A stretch of DNA of 64,000 bases from Tribonema minus (Eukaryota; Sar; Xanthophyceae; Tribonematales; Tribonemataceae), in contig JAFCMP010000379.1 of NCBI GenBank assembly GCA_017506865.1, forward strand, positions 682,001 through 746,000, read 5' to 3'. A program made the translations under genes and the position numbers. Each line of letters starts with the position of its first letter. The first letter of the stretch is position 1. Shown one piece after another: positions 24,401 to 39,800 of the stretch. The notes beneath the pieces were generated by a model that saw only the letters and a list, made by a program, of their open reading frames with translations, ran no database searches and was not told the origin of the DNA.

Positions 24401-24840
24401 CTGGAGTGCAAGAGCGAGGAAACAATGGTGGCGAATGTGCAAGCTCGTCACAAGTGTGCTGGCTGCATTGTCACATCATCCCACCTGTATAGTTGAATGG
24501 CACTACACTAGGCATTGACAGGTTGGCACTTGACGTGACTTCAGAGTTGACTATGCGCATTTGCAAATGCGCTGGCAGTCAAATCCCGATCTCACAAACA
24601 GCATGTGCCATAGTCTGAAAATGAATTCAGGATGTATATGGTGCAGCTCATGTTGTCAATATACACACGAACTGCAGGACTGCAAGATCGTTTACTTTTA
24701 GTCTGTGTCTGTTTGCTTACTACAGCACTTCATATTACAGCATAGGTCATTCACTGCACAAACAATAGCTGACTGCTCCACACTTCTCATACCATGACAT
24801 ATATACGTACGTCCACCGCTCGGCATGTACATACATGTGG
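24401..24840. other. Intergenic between two minus-strand genes, with an 18-bp palindrome
   Basis: It contains a perfect 18-bp palindrome, GCGCATTTGCAAATGCGC, at 24555-24572. Otherwise no feature is seen. It probably holds the gelsolin-repeat gene's 3' untranslated region and the promoter of the next gene. Confidence 0.5.
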
Positions 24841-27800
24841 CTAACGACACGTTGTCACCAAGAGCTCTGCGATCTTTGATTCGTTTTCATGTGGGTTTAT
24901 GCCGAAGTCATACAGTGCGCTCACCTGTGTGCTGTCGTCCAACATGACAACACTGTCAAAGCTGCGGCGAATGGTCTTCTTCACCCGTGACAGCAGGTTC
25001 TTGCTGCCCTTGCGGCACAGCGACTGCTGCTGCTGCTGTTGCTGCTGCTGTTGTTGGGCCAGCTGCACTGCTGGTTGATCAACATGTGAGGGCGCTGGCG
25101 GCAGATGAGCTGGCACACTTTGTTGAACTGAACAAGACTCGTCCAGGCGGATGCGGTCTGCGGGTGGGCGGGCGCCCATGGCATCATCACTACTCCCTCT
25201 GCGGCCAGCACCACCTGCAGCTGTGCCGTTGCCTGCAATGGCAGCTCTGCCTGCATCTGCAGCGATGGCAGCAGTTTTAGCCGGTATCACTGGACGCAGC
25301 CACTGCACCTCTGTGGGCACAGTCGTGAAGGTCTGTCGGAGAGGAGCGGTGGGCTGGGGTTGCTCAGGCAGTGAGCGCCCTGTGAGGAAGGTGCCTGCTC
25401 TGTCATTGTCAGTGGCACCTGTACTCTGCTTTGCGCTCCAGTAGTGTTTGGCCTCATCGTCGCCTAGCACCCTGCCTCTCAAGTGCTGAGCATCTCCCAG
25501 CTGATTGGTGTTGGCTCGCTGAGCCAGGCGCTGTTCGTACACATCGACGTAGGCTTTCTCAGGCGCGTCATCCCAGCACTGAGGCGAATGACAGAAGCAT
25601 GATACAGTCTCCGTGAGCGAGGCACATGCACATGCAGGATGCCTATGTCCAGCGCTATTACACCTTTTACGTCATGACACAATCACTGTGATGTATGCGC
25701 ACACGGATGCAGTACAAGCAGTGAGGGAATGCGCTGTATGCACACCTGAAAAATTGATGGGGAAGTTTGTTTACTTCAAAGTAATGTATTGTACGCAAAA
25801 CAAATATTTCTGACACGTTTGGTCTACTCTGACACGTTTGATCTGCATGTTGCGTTTTGAAAGTATAACAAAGCATGGAAGCCATCACCTATGTGTAGCA
25901 CTATGTACCAGCATTACAAGTGAAATGATAGGAGGATAGGCGGCACACCTCATAAGCGTGCGGCACTGACCATGATTTGCCTGGTGTATGACTATACGAG
26001 TTTGAGGATGCTGCATGCTAGTAATTACGCATCAGTCCTGCGGCATGGCAACGCACTGCTGCACAGCTTGACATGCAGGTACTCGTATACACAAATACGC
26101 AACACCGCATGTTGCAGGTTTGTGATATCTCATGTAGGCGGGCAGTGCACACATCATCTGCTGATGGATGCTTAGGCAAACCTAGCCACACTGATTATGG
26201 CTGCAATCCCTGCAATGCATCAATCACTTCCGCACCTGGAAATGGGCTTTGAACTCAAGTGGCTCTTTGCCGCCCAGAACTGCCTTCACCACACTGTACC
26301 TGTGAGGTGGATGAGGCATGCACAATGCAGGGCATAGTTGGTCATTATACCTGAAGCAGCAGTGCACGACTGATCATTGTACCTGATAGGTAAGGCCCGG
26401 CACACTTGAACAGGCTTTTGAACTTAATGGCAACTCTGAAAAATGGCACAAAAACACATGCAATCGGCATGCTGTTTTCTGCATCATTCGGTGTTTGCTC
26501 ACATAACGTGCTTGTGTGTGTCAGCAAGCTGAGCAGACAAGCATGAACTGGCAAGTGCAACAGCAACGACCAACCTCACCATCATGCACCAATTGCTAGT
26601 CGCTGATAGAGGCAATATGTCTTTGAATGAGGGCGGTAATGCATCCGTCAGGAGGTATCACCTTCGCGCAGCGGCAGCTGCTGTCTTGGCCACTTCCGGC
26701 GGCTGCGAGGCCAGGAAGGCAGTGAAGGTGTCCCCAGGCAGCATTGCTTGTGCCAGTTCAGTGGGCAGGCAGCCAGTGCTGGCGGGCCTGTGCAGCTCTG
26801 TGGTGTTTTCGCCACCTGAGACTGGGTCACTTCCGGGCAATGGTGTTGGCACGGGCGCCTCTTGTCCTGCCAGTGCCTCGTCTCTGGCGCGTTCCTCGCC
26901 CCGTCCACGTGCAAAGTTGGTAGCAGCCTGCGGAGCAAACACCAGCATCTTCCAGGTGTGAGTGTTGCAAGAAGAGATCCAACCCAGCATACCTGCAGCC
27001 GCAGCGACAACAGCACAGCCGTATTTCCCAGCCACGTGTGGAGCGTGTGCCAAACCTCTGCTACTGCGGCGGTTTTGCCAGTGGCCGGGGTCCCTACCAA
27101 GACATCAGTGCTGCTGTGCAAGGCAGCCAAGGCGATTCAGGCGATTCACGCTCAGTCACCTGAAACAGCACGTTGTAGTGCTTCTCGTCTGCCTTGGGGC
27201 CCTTCCACACATACACCGCCTCTGGAGCAGTGAGGATGGCCACCGTCTCAGGACGGTCACTCAGGTCTTGCTGCTGCACAAACCCTAGGGCTCGCACAGC
27301 AACCTGTAAAGGACATGCCATTCGGAAGCAACAGTACATAGACACTGTCAGGCAGGCGCATGGTATGTATTCAATGAGTGGATGTGTTAAAACAGGTCAA
27401 CGTGGTTCTGCTCAATAACTGCACCAATGCACCTACTTGGAAACATCACAACTCTTTGTGAATAAGGTAACTTCTGACTATGAGTTGAGAAAAAACACAT
27501 GCAGGATCCAGAGTGCTGATACATACTGAACCACAGCCTGCTCGTTGATGGCACTGCGAGTTAGATTGATTGCGCTTTCAACGTGTAGACAAAGTTCAAT
27601 AAACATGGAGAGCACTCCATGTGCATTAGTGGATCTTGTGAAGTACATGTACACGTCGAGGCTGGACCATCGGCATACACTGCATTGCTGTTGGTGCTCA
27701 GCATTAGTGCCGTAATTGTGGCTTTAGCTCAACCCTCCATGCAAGAATAACTTTGTACAGCAGAGCACACATCGGCACCATTCTTTGGTGTGCAACACTG

Positions 27801-30800
27801 TGCATGCACACCTTGCAAGGCGCAAGTGAACCAGGGCCAAACTGTGCAAGGTGTGGATGAAATAGGGCAGGCTCTGCAGATGTACGCGCTAAACTCTCAA
27901 TGCCATTTGCACGCTGTGCTCAGCATTTCATGAGCTACATAAATATTAATCCACGACTTCATTAAACTAACGCTGAGCCTTAATGCATGTTCGTACGCTA
28001 AGAGATGTAAACTTTACATTCTTGGGACAATTTGTAAAATATGATATGCACTGTGTGCTAAGCCTCACCTGACCGCTACGCGTGTCAAGGACATACAGGC
28101 GTGGTACAAGGTCACCAAACGGGTCCTCATCAACATCGTAGTCAGGAGGGAAGACGCCACGGTAGTCAGCATACTGCTCTCCCATGGACTGCCCCAGCGC
28201 ATGCTCTATCATGTCTTCCAGGCCGGCTTGGTCCGCCTCAGGGTCCAGCAGTTGCTGCAAAGCAGTATATCATGACATGTCAGCAGCAGTGAGGCGACAT
28301 AGTGGTGTCTTCAGCTGTTATGGCTATGTTTGCTGGCGTGCCCATGGGGACACACGCACAGTCACAATTACTGACAAGGCACAGCACCACATGCTGTGAT
28401 TTGCTTCAACAGGTGAATGCCTGTGTGTGTGTAGCTGTTTGCCGGCATGGCTCATAAGGACTGGGCATGCTTCTTAATGTGTGGCTTGCAGCGGATGGTG
28501 CTCCAATGTCAAAGCATCTTCAAGTAGATTTGAGCGCCAGCCTTTTGCAAAGAGAGCAGCCATTGTCACTGATAATGTCACTGATCATTCAAAACTGCAG
28601 GCGGGCACAAATGAAAAGTGCCCATCACACCTCTGCATTCAATGAGACAGTACAACAACATCATCTAGTAGTCCTCAAGCTGGTTGGTGGTGTCACGAAC
28701 CTGCTCATCGAGCACGGTTAAGTCGACGTTGAAGGAGAGTCCGTGGTAGCGTAACAGTGCCAGCATCATGCCGCTGCCCTCCTCCTGCAGCATGGCCTGT
28801 GGGACATGAGGATAACACGCGTCATGGTGAGGAAGGTTGTATGGTGATGTCAACATGGAGCAGCAGCATGCGAGTGAGCCGTAACACAGGCTTCAAACAA
28901 ACCAGTGCAAATAAAAAAACAGGTCCTGATGGCCCGTAATGATCAAGCGCATCTAAACAATTGTCAGGTCTAGACCTATCTTCATCAAACTTCTTCAGAG
29001 GGCCATGACAACACACCATTCAAGTAGTGTTAAGAGTTGGAGCCAACGCGCTTGGACGAGATTAGTGAACCGCAGGCATGCTGAAAATGCCCAATCTACC
29101 TAAAACCACAGCCATCACATCTGTGCATGCTACAACAGAATCAATTTTATGTGCGCCAGCCTTGACTGATGCACTCCTGTGACATGGCGGCAATTTCAAG
29201 TGGTGATACTGCTGATAGTGCTGCAAAAATGTCTGTAGTCAGTGCAGGTTTCAAAGTTGTCATCATTTGATATGCGCCAGTAAAGTGAAACTGTATTGTT
29301 GGCGAGCATTGGTCTCACCGTGGAGTAGCGGCCTTGCCAGTACCACACTGTCTCCTTGTGGAGGGATGTGTGTGGTGTGGAGGCAGTGCTTGAAGGCTGG
29401 TCATCAGCGCCCGAACGCGGTACACCATCTGAGTCCAGCCTCGGCGACCTGCACTCCAGCATCATGCACGCAATGAATACCAGCTGTTGGTCAAGTTGAT
29501 CGGATCAGCGCAGCGCGTTATGAGCTGCAATGGAGGGCAATGTCACCAAAGAGGCCAAGTCCAGTTCGAACATGGGGTTCTGAGCGTCACTACATGCTGA
29601 TACTTCATGTTCTTACATGATCAGCATGCCATCAATGTCATTTAAATAAAGTATAGCACCTGATGCAGACGTAGACGTTCTTGGAGCTGAAGGACGCCAT
29701 GGTGGGAGGCACCTGGAATGCCTGCACAGTGCCATGGGGCATGGTCTGCACCTGCAAGTCAACGGAACCCGTTCAAGAAAATGTTGCTGTTGGTGTTGTG
29801 ACAGCCACAACACATTCAGAACAGCAGCGCTGTCAAGGACCAGCAATCTCGTGGGCATGTGCAGCTGAACTGTCAAGCACTGCAATGGCATGAAGCCGAG
29901 GCGCACGTCTGCCATGTTGAGAAGAGAACAACCATGCAATCAGCTTGTTGCGCAGCATATCAAGCTTTGAGGGTCAAACACAGACTACAAGTGTGCCAAT
30001 CTGCACAACTAGAATATGAACACGCATCAACTAGTTGCAAAAGTCACCACCACCATTCACTGTTGGCATCAAAGGAGTCTCAAATAAGACCACAATAGTG
30101 GCGTGCAGACCCAAGCCGCATGTGCTGGTCATCAGTGGTTAGATGCCTGCTGGAAAAAAAGCATGTGAGTCAAGTGCCATCAACAGTGGTGCAACAGTGG
30201 TATACGTGGCACAATGCCCCAACTTGCTGATATTCAATGATGAAGTGAGACGCATGCGATGGGTGCGGTGCGACATGACGGTACCTTGAACAGTGACACG
30301 CGCCAGTCCGGATCCACGATTCGCCGCCACTGCCTCTCATGCACACAGATGCGCTGCTCCTGGCTGCGCTTGCCAGAGGCAAACAGGCGCCGCAACTGCT
30401 CAGGCTCGCGGCCCTGCATCACTCGCACCTGCGCCTCACAAATACACACACAACATGTATACATTTACACCAGGGTGTGTGCGACATGACTTCAAAGTCG
30501 ATGTGTTGTCGTTGACATGAGGACATCACATTTATACTGCTGCTGATTTTGATTTGAAAGTGCAGAGAAGAGAAGATGACAGGCCGACGACGCATGAATT
30601 GCATGATATACAAAGAACAGATCAATAAATCGTGTAGTACAAACGCAGCAAGGCCGGGGGCAGTGCGTTGCAGCATGTGGGTTTGAGATCGGTGTTCGTA
30701 CCACAGTGAGGTCGCCCATGACGCGCTTCCACTGCGGCATGAGGCACTTGGACCCACACATTTGCCAGTGTACCCAGTCGGAGCGACGAGCTCGTGCACC

Positions 30801-33800
30801 CTGCACACACACAACGTCAATCAAACAAGCCGCACGTACTTGTCAGCATTTGCAGGATGTTGGCACAAAAAGCACTGATGAACTATCAGCAGTGATTGCT
30901 TCATGTGAAACAGGTGGGGGCAGAAGGCACTGAATGACATGATGCATGAACATAGAGTATATAGAGTATATAGAAGTACCCAAATAGGCAGGTGCGTGCA
31001 GTGGTGCTGTCAAGACCCCACATGGCACACATTATCGTGCATCACTGTGGGTTGTGTGGACTCCACCATTTGGTGCTCTTTGCGCCCTGATGACAACATT
31101 TACAGAATTTGTGTAGCCTTTCGGATGTATGACCCAGATTTAATAGTTCAGTCCAGCAGAATGTTCAGCATAGAATACACATGTACTATACTTTGAAAGG
31201 ATGGCATGCACTGACAACAAACTACGATGCATGCACTGGCTGGTGCTGAAGTGTTACCTGCCAGTAGTAGACAATGTATTTGCCTTTGGCGTTTCCCATG
31301 CCACGGTGGCCGTGAGGTCGTGCGTTGTCATTGCTGCTGCACTGGGACTCGTCGCCGTCGTCCAAATCTTGTTGGCTGTCTGACTCGTCATTGGTGTTGC
31401 TGCCGTTGCTGCCCTCATCATCACTGCTGAAACTTTCATCTGCATCACCGTTCCTTGATGCCAGCAACCGTTCCACATCATCCTCTTCCTCCTCCTGCAG
31501 ACCACCAGCGAGACTCACGATCGTGAATTGATCAGTTCATGCTCGCGATGAATTACATGAAACGAATGCCAGGTGATTGCCAAAAAGCAGCATGCAAGGC
31601 ACAGGCGTTTCGTTTCTGTTCGATGCGCGCGATCGAGTAGACAGTGGTTTAACGGCACCTCTGAGTAATGTGCAGCAAACTCCTATAAAATTAAATGGTC
31701 ATACTGCGCACGCACTGATTGTGTGCATGTGCAACAAACAAGAGGTAACCACTCCTTTGCTATCACTTTAATGTTACAACACGAGTACGTTCAGATCATG
31801 TTTCTTCAAAGTACACAGTACACGGTACACATGTATCGTACACACCTCATCAGCTGCAGATTCGTATTCATCTTCATCATCGGAACGCTCGTTGTCTGCC
31901 TCGTGGCAGTCAGGCGACAATGCAGCTTGAGGTTGTGCAGTCCCATCTGCTGGAAGCAGGTCCACTGAACCTATCATGTCACAGCACACAGAAACACAGG
32001 AATGAGTAAGCAGTGATGTGTTGGGGCTGGATGGATGAACAACTTCTGAACACACACTGCGGCGATACAATTTACATCAATGTACATCAAACATGCTGGG
32101 TGCCACTCTGCGAGGCCACAATACAGGCATATGGTTCCTCGGTGCACGCCAGCCAACGTTAGAGTCATGTGAGGCACAGTTGGTGTTTGGGTTGAGAAGT
32201 ACATCACGTGCAGCTACATGTACTGGTACACTTTTACCAGAATCTATAGAAGTAGTAGTAAAATTTGGATGCTCACCCCTGGCGGTGGTGTAGGACTTGA
32301 TGGTGTCATTGGCATGCTCCGTAGAGTTGTCAACAGCAGGCTCGCTCCTGTGCTGGTCTGGTGCATTGGGGGACAACCTGCAAATGAATCAAATAGGTCA
32401 GCAGCACACATCTCAGAAGCCGGACAAGTGACGACATTGCAAGCCAATTGCAAAACAAGCCACTACTTTGAACGGGCTGTGGCAAGCTGCTGCTCAGAAT
32501 TGTTCAAGGACGAAGCCAAGGAAGGAATCCAATGCACACAGAAAGGATACCTGATTGCAAAACTGTCCTGAAAGCTCCCTGCCAAAACGCAAGATATTTG
32601 ATCTTGCAGTCACGTGCACTTTTGCGTGTTCACTAGGTCACCCATGCTGTTGAGCAGCTCCAAGCAATCCCCGGTTGACTGCTTACAATCTGCCCTGCAT
32701 CTCCAGTTCAACAACTCAAGTCCTCCTTTGCATCAGCACACACAATGTGCATGTAACATACCTGAGGAGACACGTGCTGGAGGCCAGTGTACCACCCAGT
32801 GTGCCCCCGTGGCTGTGTCTATGAAGCGCACTGTCCCTCACAGCAGAGTCGCGTATGGATGCCATGATGCTGGTGCTGTTGCGACGCCCTCTGCTGCCTT
32901 GGGAGTGGCTGCCAGGACTGCTGACACCGCGGCTGTGAGAGTGAGTCTGGTGGTCACTCTCCTCTGCGTCACTGTCGAGATCAGTGCCTTCATGGTCGCT
33001 GGCGTCAGTGCCGGTGGTGCTTGTGCCAGACTGCTCATCCGCAAACCTGTTGCAGCACACAAATCAGTTATTTGCACGTGAAACTCAGGGTTTGTCAACA
33101 CAAGTATTTGCGTCATGCTTATGCTCATGGTGCGCAACACCTGCAGGCTTTCTCTTTCGGTGCAGCACAACTACGTCTGCATAATTAACGCTTGCCGGCA
33201 AACATCAGGCAAGTGCCACGATGTTACATTGCAGACCCTGCATGAGTATGAGCGTCACCATACTGCTCACCCGTACAACAGCACGTAGCTGCAGGTAGAG
33301 GAGAAGTTTCCCACATACTCGTCCTCAACAAAGGCGACGCCCTTGGGGTTTTGGTAGGATATGCGCCACACAAGAAGTTCGCCTTCGCCCTTGTCACTGG
33401 CAGCACCTGCTTGGCGCACAAGCTTGTCCTCAGGCGTTTCCACTTCCCTGCTGGCCTGCGGCAGTCAATACAGGGGGGAAGGGACTGTCAGCCGCAGCAA
33501 GAGGTGACGGTAATGCCAGTGTAGCGCATGCATGCAGTTACACATGTCATGCAAGTGTATGCTTGTTCAACTGTCAGAAGCGAAAGTGTGTATGGTGCAT
33601 ATATGCCTGTAGTCACACCAGCATGGTGCATGGACTGACACTTCGAAGTACACATGGCAGCTGTTGCTCCGTGACAGGAAATTGTGGAGCGCAGGGTACC
33701 TATAATTTGTGAAGGTACACACTCATGTGGAAGAATTGACTCACATGGTCCTTTATGAACTGAGCAATGCGCGTTGCTGAGTAAGCCAGTGCTTCCTGCT

Positions 33801-36800
33801 CTCCTCCTCCGCCAGCGATGTTGCGCACTCTGAAACGCAACAAGCAGAGATTGTACATTGGATGTATGAGTCGTTTTTGGAATTATGTGTAGTTCATTCA
33901 AGGAGGCAATTTTGCGGCGCTGCAGTCTGGTGACTGCCATGACAAGACGCATGACAAGTCCAAACTGCCCTCAGCAGGTGTTGGAGTGCATGCACTTGAT
34001 GTAGCTACCAGCTGCAATGAACAGTCTCTGTAGATACAAGGGCAGTGATGCCTTCCCAGGTGCGGCGCGCACAAAGCAACATAGTATGACAGTGAGGGTG
34101 TACTGCTGCTGAACACTTTTGTAGATGCAGAGGTATGTAACAATCAGGGGCATGCATGGGCACAAGGTGGTGATGCACAATGGACCTACCTGGTGTAGAA
34201 GTTCTGCGGCATGACAAGAGCCTGTTGTGGTCGTGCTACCGCACCCCAATCAGCAAACTTGCAGCGGAACAGGAATGGCTCGCGCCCTTCCCGAACATGG
34301 ACTATCTGTGATGTAATGACACAGGACAGACGACGACAGCAATACAGAAGCACCTCATTGTGGACGCATTAGCAGGGACGCAGGACACAGGCAACAAAAG
34401 TGATTACGTCATTGTCACAGGTGGTGTGTGCCAGGAGCTCCAGCTGTCTCTGCTTTGTTGCAGTTGCAGTCTTTTGTCTGTTGATTGCATGTCAAGGGCA
34501 TTGCATTCAGTGCCAGTGTGTCGTCGGGAATCCGCTTGACTGAATAGAGCTGCAGGTGATACAGGATAAACATCTGAAAAATATTAACATGTCACACCTT
34601 AATTGAGAAACCAGCATTCATCTGTGCCACTTGCATGACATGCCAGGATCGGTGCAACTAGTGATGATCATGAGCTTGCAGTGTTGACACTTGCGCACCA
34701 GCAATGTCGCTACTTCTGGTTCACGCATGTTCCATGTGTTAGACTTATGCCTACTACGGTAATCTTAGTGCCGCACTAGAGTGTTTAAAACAGTACCTCA
34801 TCCGCCCATGATGGCCTGTCATCGGAAGACCGCAGCAGTTGTCCAGCCACCTTGAGTGCACCCAGGCGCACTGTCCTGTTGGCCTGCGCCCCATGCCAGA
34901 CAAACCTGTCATGTGACCGGCAGGCGTGTGGCCAACATGTCATGTGACCATGTCAAGCGCAGAAGGTTTACAACTATGGTCGCTTCTCACTGCATTTGAT
35001 GCATCAAAGAGACGCGCTGTGGTAGGACGAACATCCCATATTTATTCACGCACAGGGCAATCGTGGTCATGGTGTGAGGCAACGTGATCATACAAGCATG
35101 CTTGGTACCTCAGAAAACCATTGTGAGGGGCATTGGAACTGTTTTTTCACACCAATATCATTCAGTTGTAAAAGTATTTTATAACACGTCATGTGTTTGT
35201 GAGGATAATGCATGATGTTCAATCATCACATACACACATTGCAATAGTAAGGGCGGTGCATGCTTCATCTGTAGATGGGCCACGGAAATACTAGTGATCA
35301 TGCGGCTGTTGTCAAGTCTAATAAAAAACAGGTGTCACACGTTATCTAGAGGGCAGATCCAGTCAGCGAATAGCGATTCCGTGCTCAATGATTGGCTGCT
35401 GGCAGCACCTGGACTAAGTTGTTGACTGCATGCAACTTACAGTTCAGTGCCGCAGTCCAGGATGAATGCACCATCGGGGTGTGCGGTGAGCATGCTGAGC
35501 GATGGCACTTTGTCATCCTCCTCGGGCTCAAGCACCTGCAAAATACAGAAGTAAGCAAAGGCATTGTGTTATTTACAACACATTACATTGAGCATCACAG
35601 CGCATATATGGCATGGCACCGGCACACTGCGTTGCATCTGCATGCATCGCCCCATCTCGCCAAGAAGTTTGGCGTACGTCCTTGTAATGTAATGAATGTG
35701 ATTGATCATACAAGTGTCTGATGCACAGGTATTCTAGACTTGAGTGATAATACTACATGTTAGCCCTGCGTACTCACCGAGTTGATGGTCTGGCATGCGG
35801 TCTGGACATCTGCGCAGCAGACCAGGGAGAGCTGCATGCCAGACTTCCTGCTTCCAATCCTTGCGCTGGAGGGCGACAGCGGACCATAACTAGTGTGCCC
35901 ACTGACAGTGCTGGTCATGGACTGTGACAGGGATGGTGCGGCACTGGCCTCTTGAGGCGTGCACGTGACACGCAGCAGCATCATGCCAGTGGGCGGTTTG
36001 GTGTCCTCAGCTTCCTCGGCATCATCCTGGTCAAATGCGTCTTCAGCCGGTGACGGCGACAGCGGCAGTGTTGTAGGAGTGTCGCAGTCGTAGTGTGTGT
36101 CCATGGAGGAGGAGTGTGGGTCATTGCGGCCCAGTGCTGTGCGGGAGGCAAACAGCTCATGCCACTCTGTGTCTTCCTGGCCCTGGTCCACCTGCACAAC
36201 AACACAGAGGAGAACCATGTTGTACTTGAGACAGATGTGATGGGGCCTAAAGTGGTGTCAGCTACGCTACCCACCAAGAATGCAGTCAACCATGGCCTAT
36301 GTGCCTTGAAGGCAAGACAAGTGTGCTGGCTACTAACTACTGTTGTCAAATTACTGTGCAACTGTGCCTCGCATCCTGCTGTGTCCTGTATATGCATGAG
36401 TTGGTATCGACTCAATGATGCGCAGAAAAGATCATGTGCCACTGCATTTTCGCTTGCAACGTAGATTATTCCTTCCAAGCTTGGTGATTGCATTGTTGGA
36501 GCAAGTGCCTATTTATCTGAGTAGTCTCACCAGCTGTATCACTTTAGCCCCCCGAGGGTCGTCCCCTTTGAGACAGGTCGCACCCTCCATGCCTTGCTGT
36601 TTGTGCCTGAAGGTGGTGGCCTCTCCTCTCCAGACATATATCTGTTTGCGCCGATCGTCCACTACTAGGACACGGTCGCTGCGCAGCTGCATGTGCGAAC
36701 ACACAGCAACACAGCACAGGTGGGAGCGTGAGGCAGTTGTGGCACCATTTGTTTGTACATTGCATTCAGCGTATGAAGCGCAGATGGTGATCAGCAGACA

Positions 36801-39800
36801 ATCTGAATCCATCTTGTTGCAACTGCCTGAAGTTTACTATACCCGCTGACACCAGTCACTGAAAATGCACAATTGTAGTGATGTGCCTGTGCCTCCATGC
36901 ACTTGTATGTGTTGACCGACCACTAAGCAAGTATATTGACGCAATATGGGCCAATCTCGCAACGTCAGCCCATGCGAGGTGCGAGGGTACTCTTTATTAG
37001 CTGAATACCATCCAGTCAAGTATCCATTTCAGCATCATCAGTGCCTGCTCATTGGAAAAGCCAGATTGAAGCAGATGAGCTTATTCACACATAACAATGA
37101 GCTGGTGAGCTCTTGTTGATTCAAGCAGTGACCTCTAGATCATCATCAGTCTGAACTGGATATTAAACGGTACCACAAAACGTCATTGAGATACTGCTTG
37201 CTGTGTAAGACCACGCTTCAACCTGGTTGCAACTCGGTCGTACCTGTGACTTGGAGAAGGCCACTCGCCTGACACCAACGACCGCTGAATGCCCAGCCGA
37301 TCAGCTCTTTCACAACAACAAAATGAGCTGGTGAGCTCTTGTCCATTCAAGCCATGACCTCTACCCTATCATCAGTCCGAATTGGATGTGCAAGCGGTGT
37401 CAACACACATCATTGAGCTAAACTACGGCTTGCTGTGTAAGACCACACTCCAATCTAGTTGCGGCTCAGTCGTACCTGCGCCTTGGAGAAGGCCACCCGT
37501 CTGACCCCAAACGACCGCTGAATGCCCAGCCGCCGCTGTGCGTCAATGACACAGAGGCAATATCCACACATGGGTCAAAGGCGCATCATACATACTGTAA
37601 GCATCACCTGTGCATCATGCGAACAGACAAGGTCAAGCATGATGTTTCGCAGGCCATCACGCAATGAGCAGGACATTGATGTGGAAGATGTGTACAAGCA
37701 CGCATCATGTCTTCACATGCTGCTCGTCAAGATATTTGCAGCACAAGAAGGCTTCAGTGTTAGCTACTGCTACAACTTAAGACATGTCTTCAAGGTTGAA
37801 CATGAGGACATGCTGACCACAATTGGCAGGCTCATGGTGCATATGAGTCATGACACATGCAGCCATTGAGTGTGGTGGTGCACTAATGTTACACGAAGAA
37901 CATGTCACAGCAACATGGTCTGCAAGGTTTCTCTGGGGCCATTGCCACCATAGGCACCAGGTCTCTATGCCTACATGCCATATAATACAGTGACACACAA
38001 CACATTAAAACACAGGTCCAGGCGCCCAGTGATTGTACTTCAACTCATGAGAGTGCATTGATGCAATGGTGCTGCTATTGGACTGCTGTGCTGTGCTGTG
38101 CTGCTTACCTGCAAGTCTGAGCTGTGTCCCGTGCTGGCGGGCCTGCCCCCTGGGATCACTCCAGCAGTGGATGATGACATGGACATGGCCAATATGCTGG
38201 CCCTGGTCAACTCCGAAGAGGTCACCAGGTACATGAGCGGGGGAAGCTCTGACCAGTGGACTGCACGGTGAAGTACCCTTAACCCTGTGCTCCCTCCATC
38301 CAGCACCTTGAGCTCTCCATCAAACAGAAACAGAAACTCCGGAGATTCCTGCAGGGAGGGATACCCACAGCAGACACAATGCAAGTGTCATGCGATCATC
38401 CAATATACTGTCACACGACACTCTGGGAGAATAAACAGCACTGCAAGCAATGATGACGTTGTGCCTGGTGCATAAACGCCGAACATACCCAACATATACA
38501 TAGGAAGAGTCAGCACATACATAGGAAGAGTCAGCACAAGTGCTGAGAACGTTGAGAACGTAATTTGGTAGATGTGATGTTATGTATGCAATGCACAGCA
38601 GAACGCACTCGTTGTATATCTGGCACCCCAACTCAAGTCTGCCTGCACAACAGGTCAATATCGCATGCATGCAGCACAAGTACAGGGTATGTATATGGTG
38701 TTCAGGGGTCTATACATCATACCTATATATGCATGTGTGTTTGAGGGAACATACATACCTGCCCCTCGTCTTCTCGCTGTATGACACACTTGCCGCCCAG
38801 CGCTCGCCTGATTTGCAAGAAAGTGCAGTTTGGATGGAAAATATGTCAGTTACGTTGCGGATGTGCTGCAGTCACATGTACACATGAATTACTGGCCATG
38901 ACCTCATCGGCGAACGGTTATTCGAATTTGTGGCTGTGGCGGCAGCAGCAGAGTGTGAGCTTCATAGCACACACAGCGTTTCGCCAACCAGAAAGTCCCG
39001 GCAGTGATGATTGTGGTGCTGATTGAAGGGGCATACAAAAGCGTGAGCGTGGACATATTGGGGTGCGCGCTGGTGAATCAAGGTGTTGATTATGCCCCGT
39101 CCATGACATCCTTCTTGTTGCAGACACCTGGATGCACAGTCACGCGCCCTTCTTGTGAACACCAGTGTGTCATGTATACCATGACATGCACCCCACCAAA
39201 GTTCACACCCACAGTACCTGAGTTCAACCGCCTTGATGCATGCCACGGAGGCCTTGTCCGGCGCTGTTCTGGTACCAATCCAGTAATAGATATTGCGCTG
39301 CATGGCAGACCTGAGCCCTGTTGCATGAACATTACAACAGCAAAAAGTGCATGTTACGTTATACATCATGGCTCGCAACATGTCCTACATGTGCTAGTCC
39401 AGCTGTTGCTCATTAGCAATTGGCAGAACGTGTTGGGTCATGATAACTGATGCACGCGCGCTTGTATGCACATGTGTGGCAGTGCAAAGCATGTTAGCCA
39501 GCATAGCCGTTCCTCGAGCATGCCATGGGGTTAGGTACAGGCTGGTGAGGCAATTCTTTAAGTTTGCGTTATAGTGAACAAAGCATGAATTACTTACTTG
39601 TCTGAACTGTGTGTGCGCGAAAGCGTGTTTGTGTGTGCGTTGTACAAACATGAACTTTCAAACTAGGCTGGGGCCTGCATCTACAGCAGACCAAGCTTGC
39701 GACTTCATGCATGTGATGTGGCATGTACATGCCCCAAACCGCTACCTGCCATTTTGTAACGAGGTATGTAAGATTGTCAGGTCGGCACGCCAACACAGCT

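Noticed and set aside
26975-27110. Minus-strand open frame with a Walker-A-like GTPATGKT
   Set aside because: It lies in the intron between exons 27 and 28 of the gelsolin-repeat gene. The flanking exons join in phase without it, and no other ATPase motif follows.
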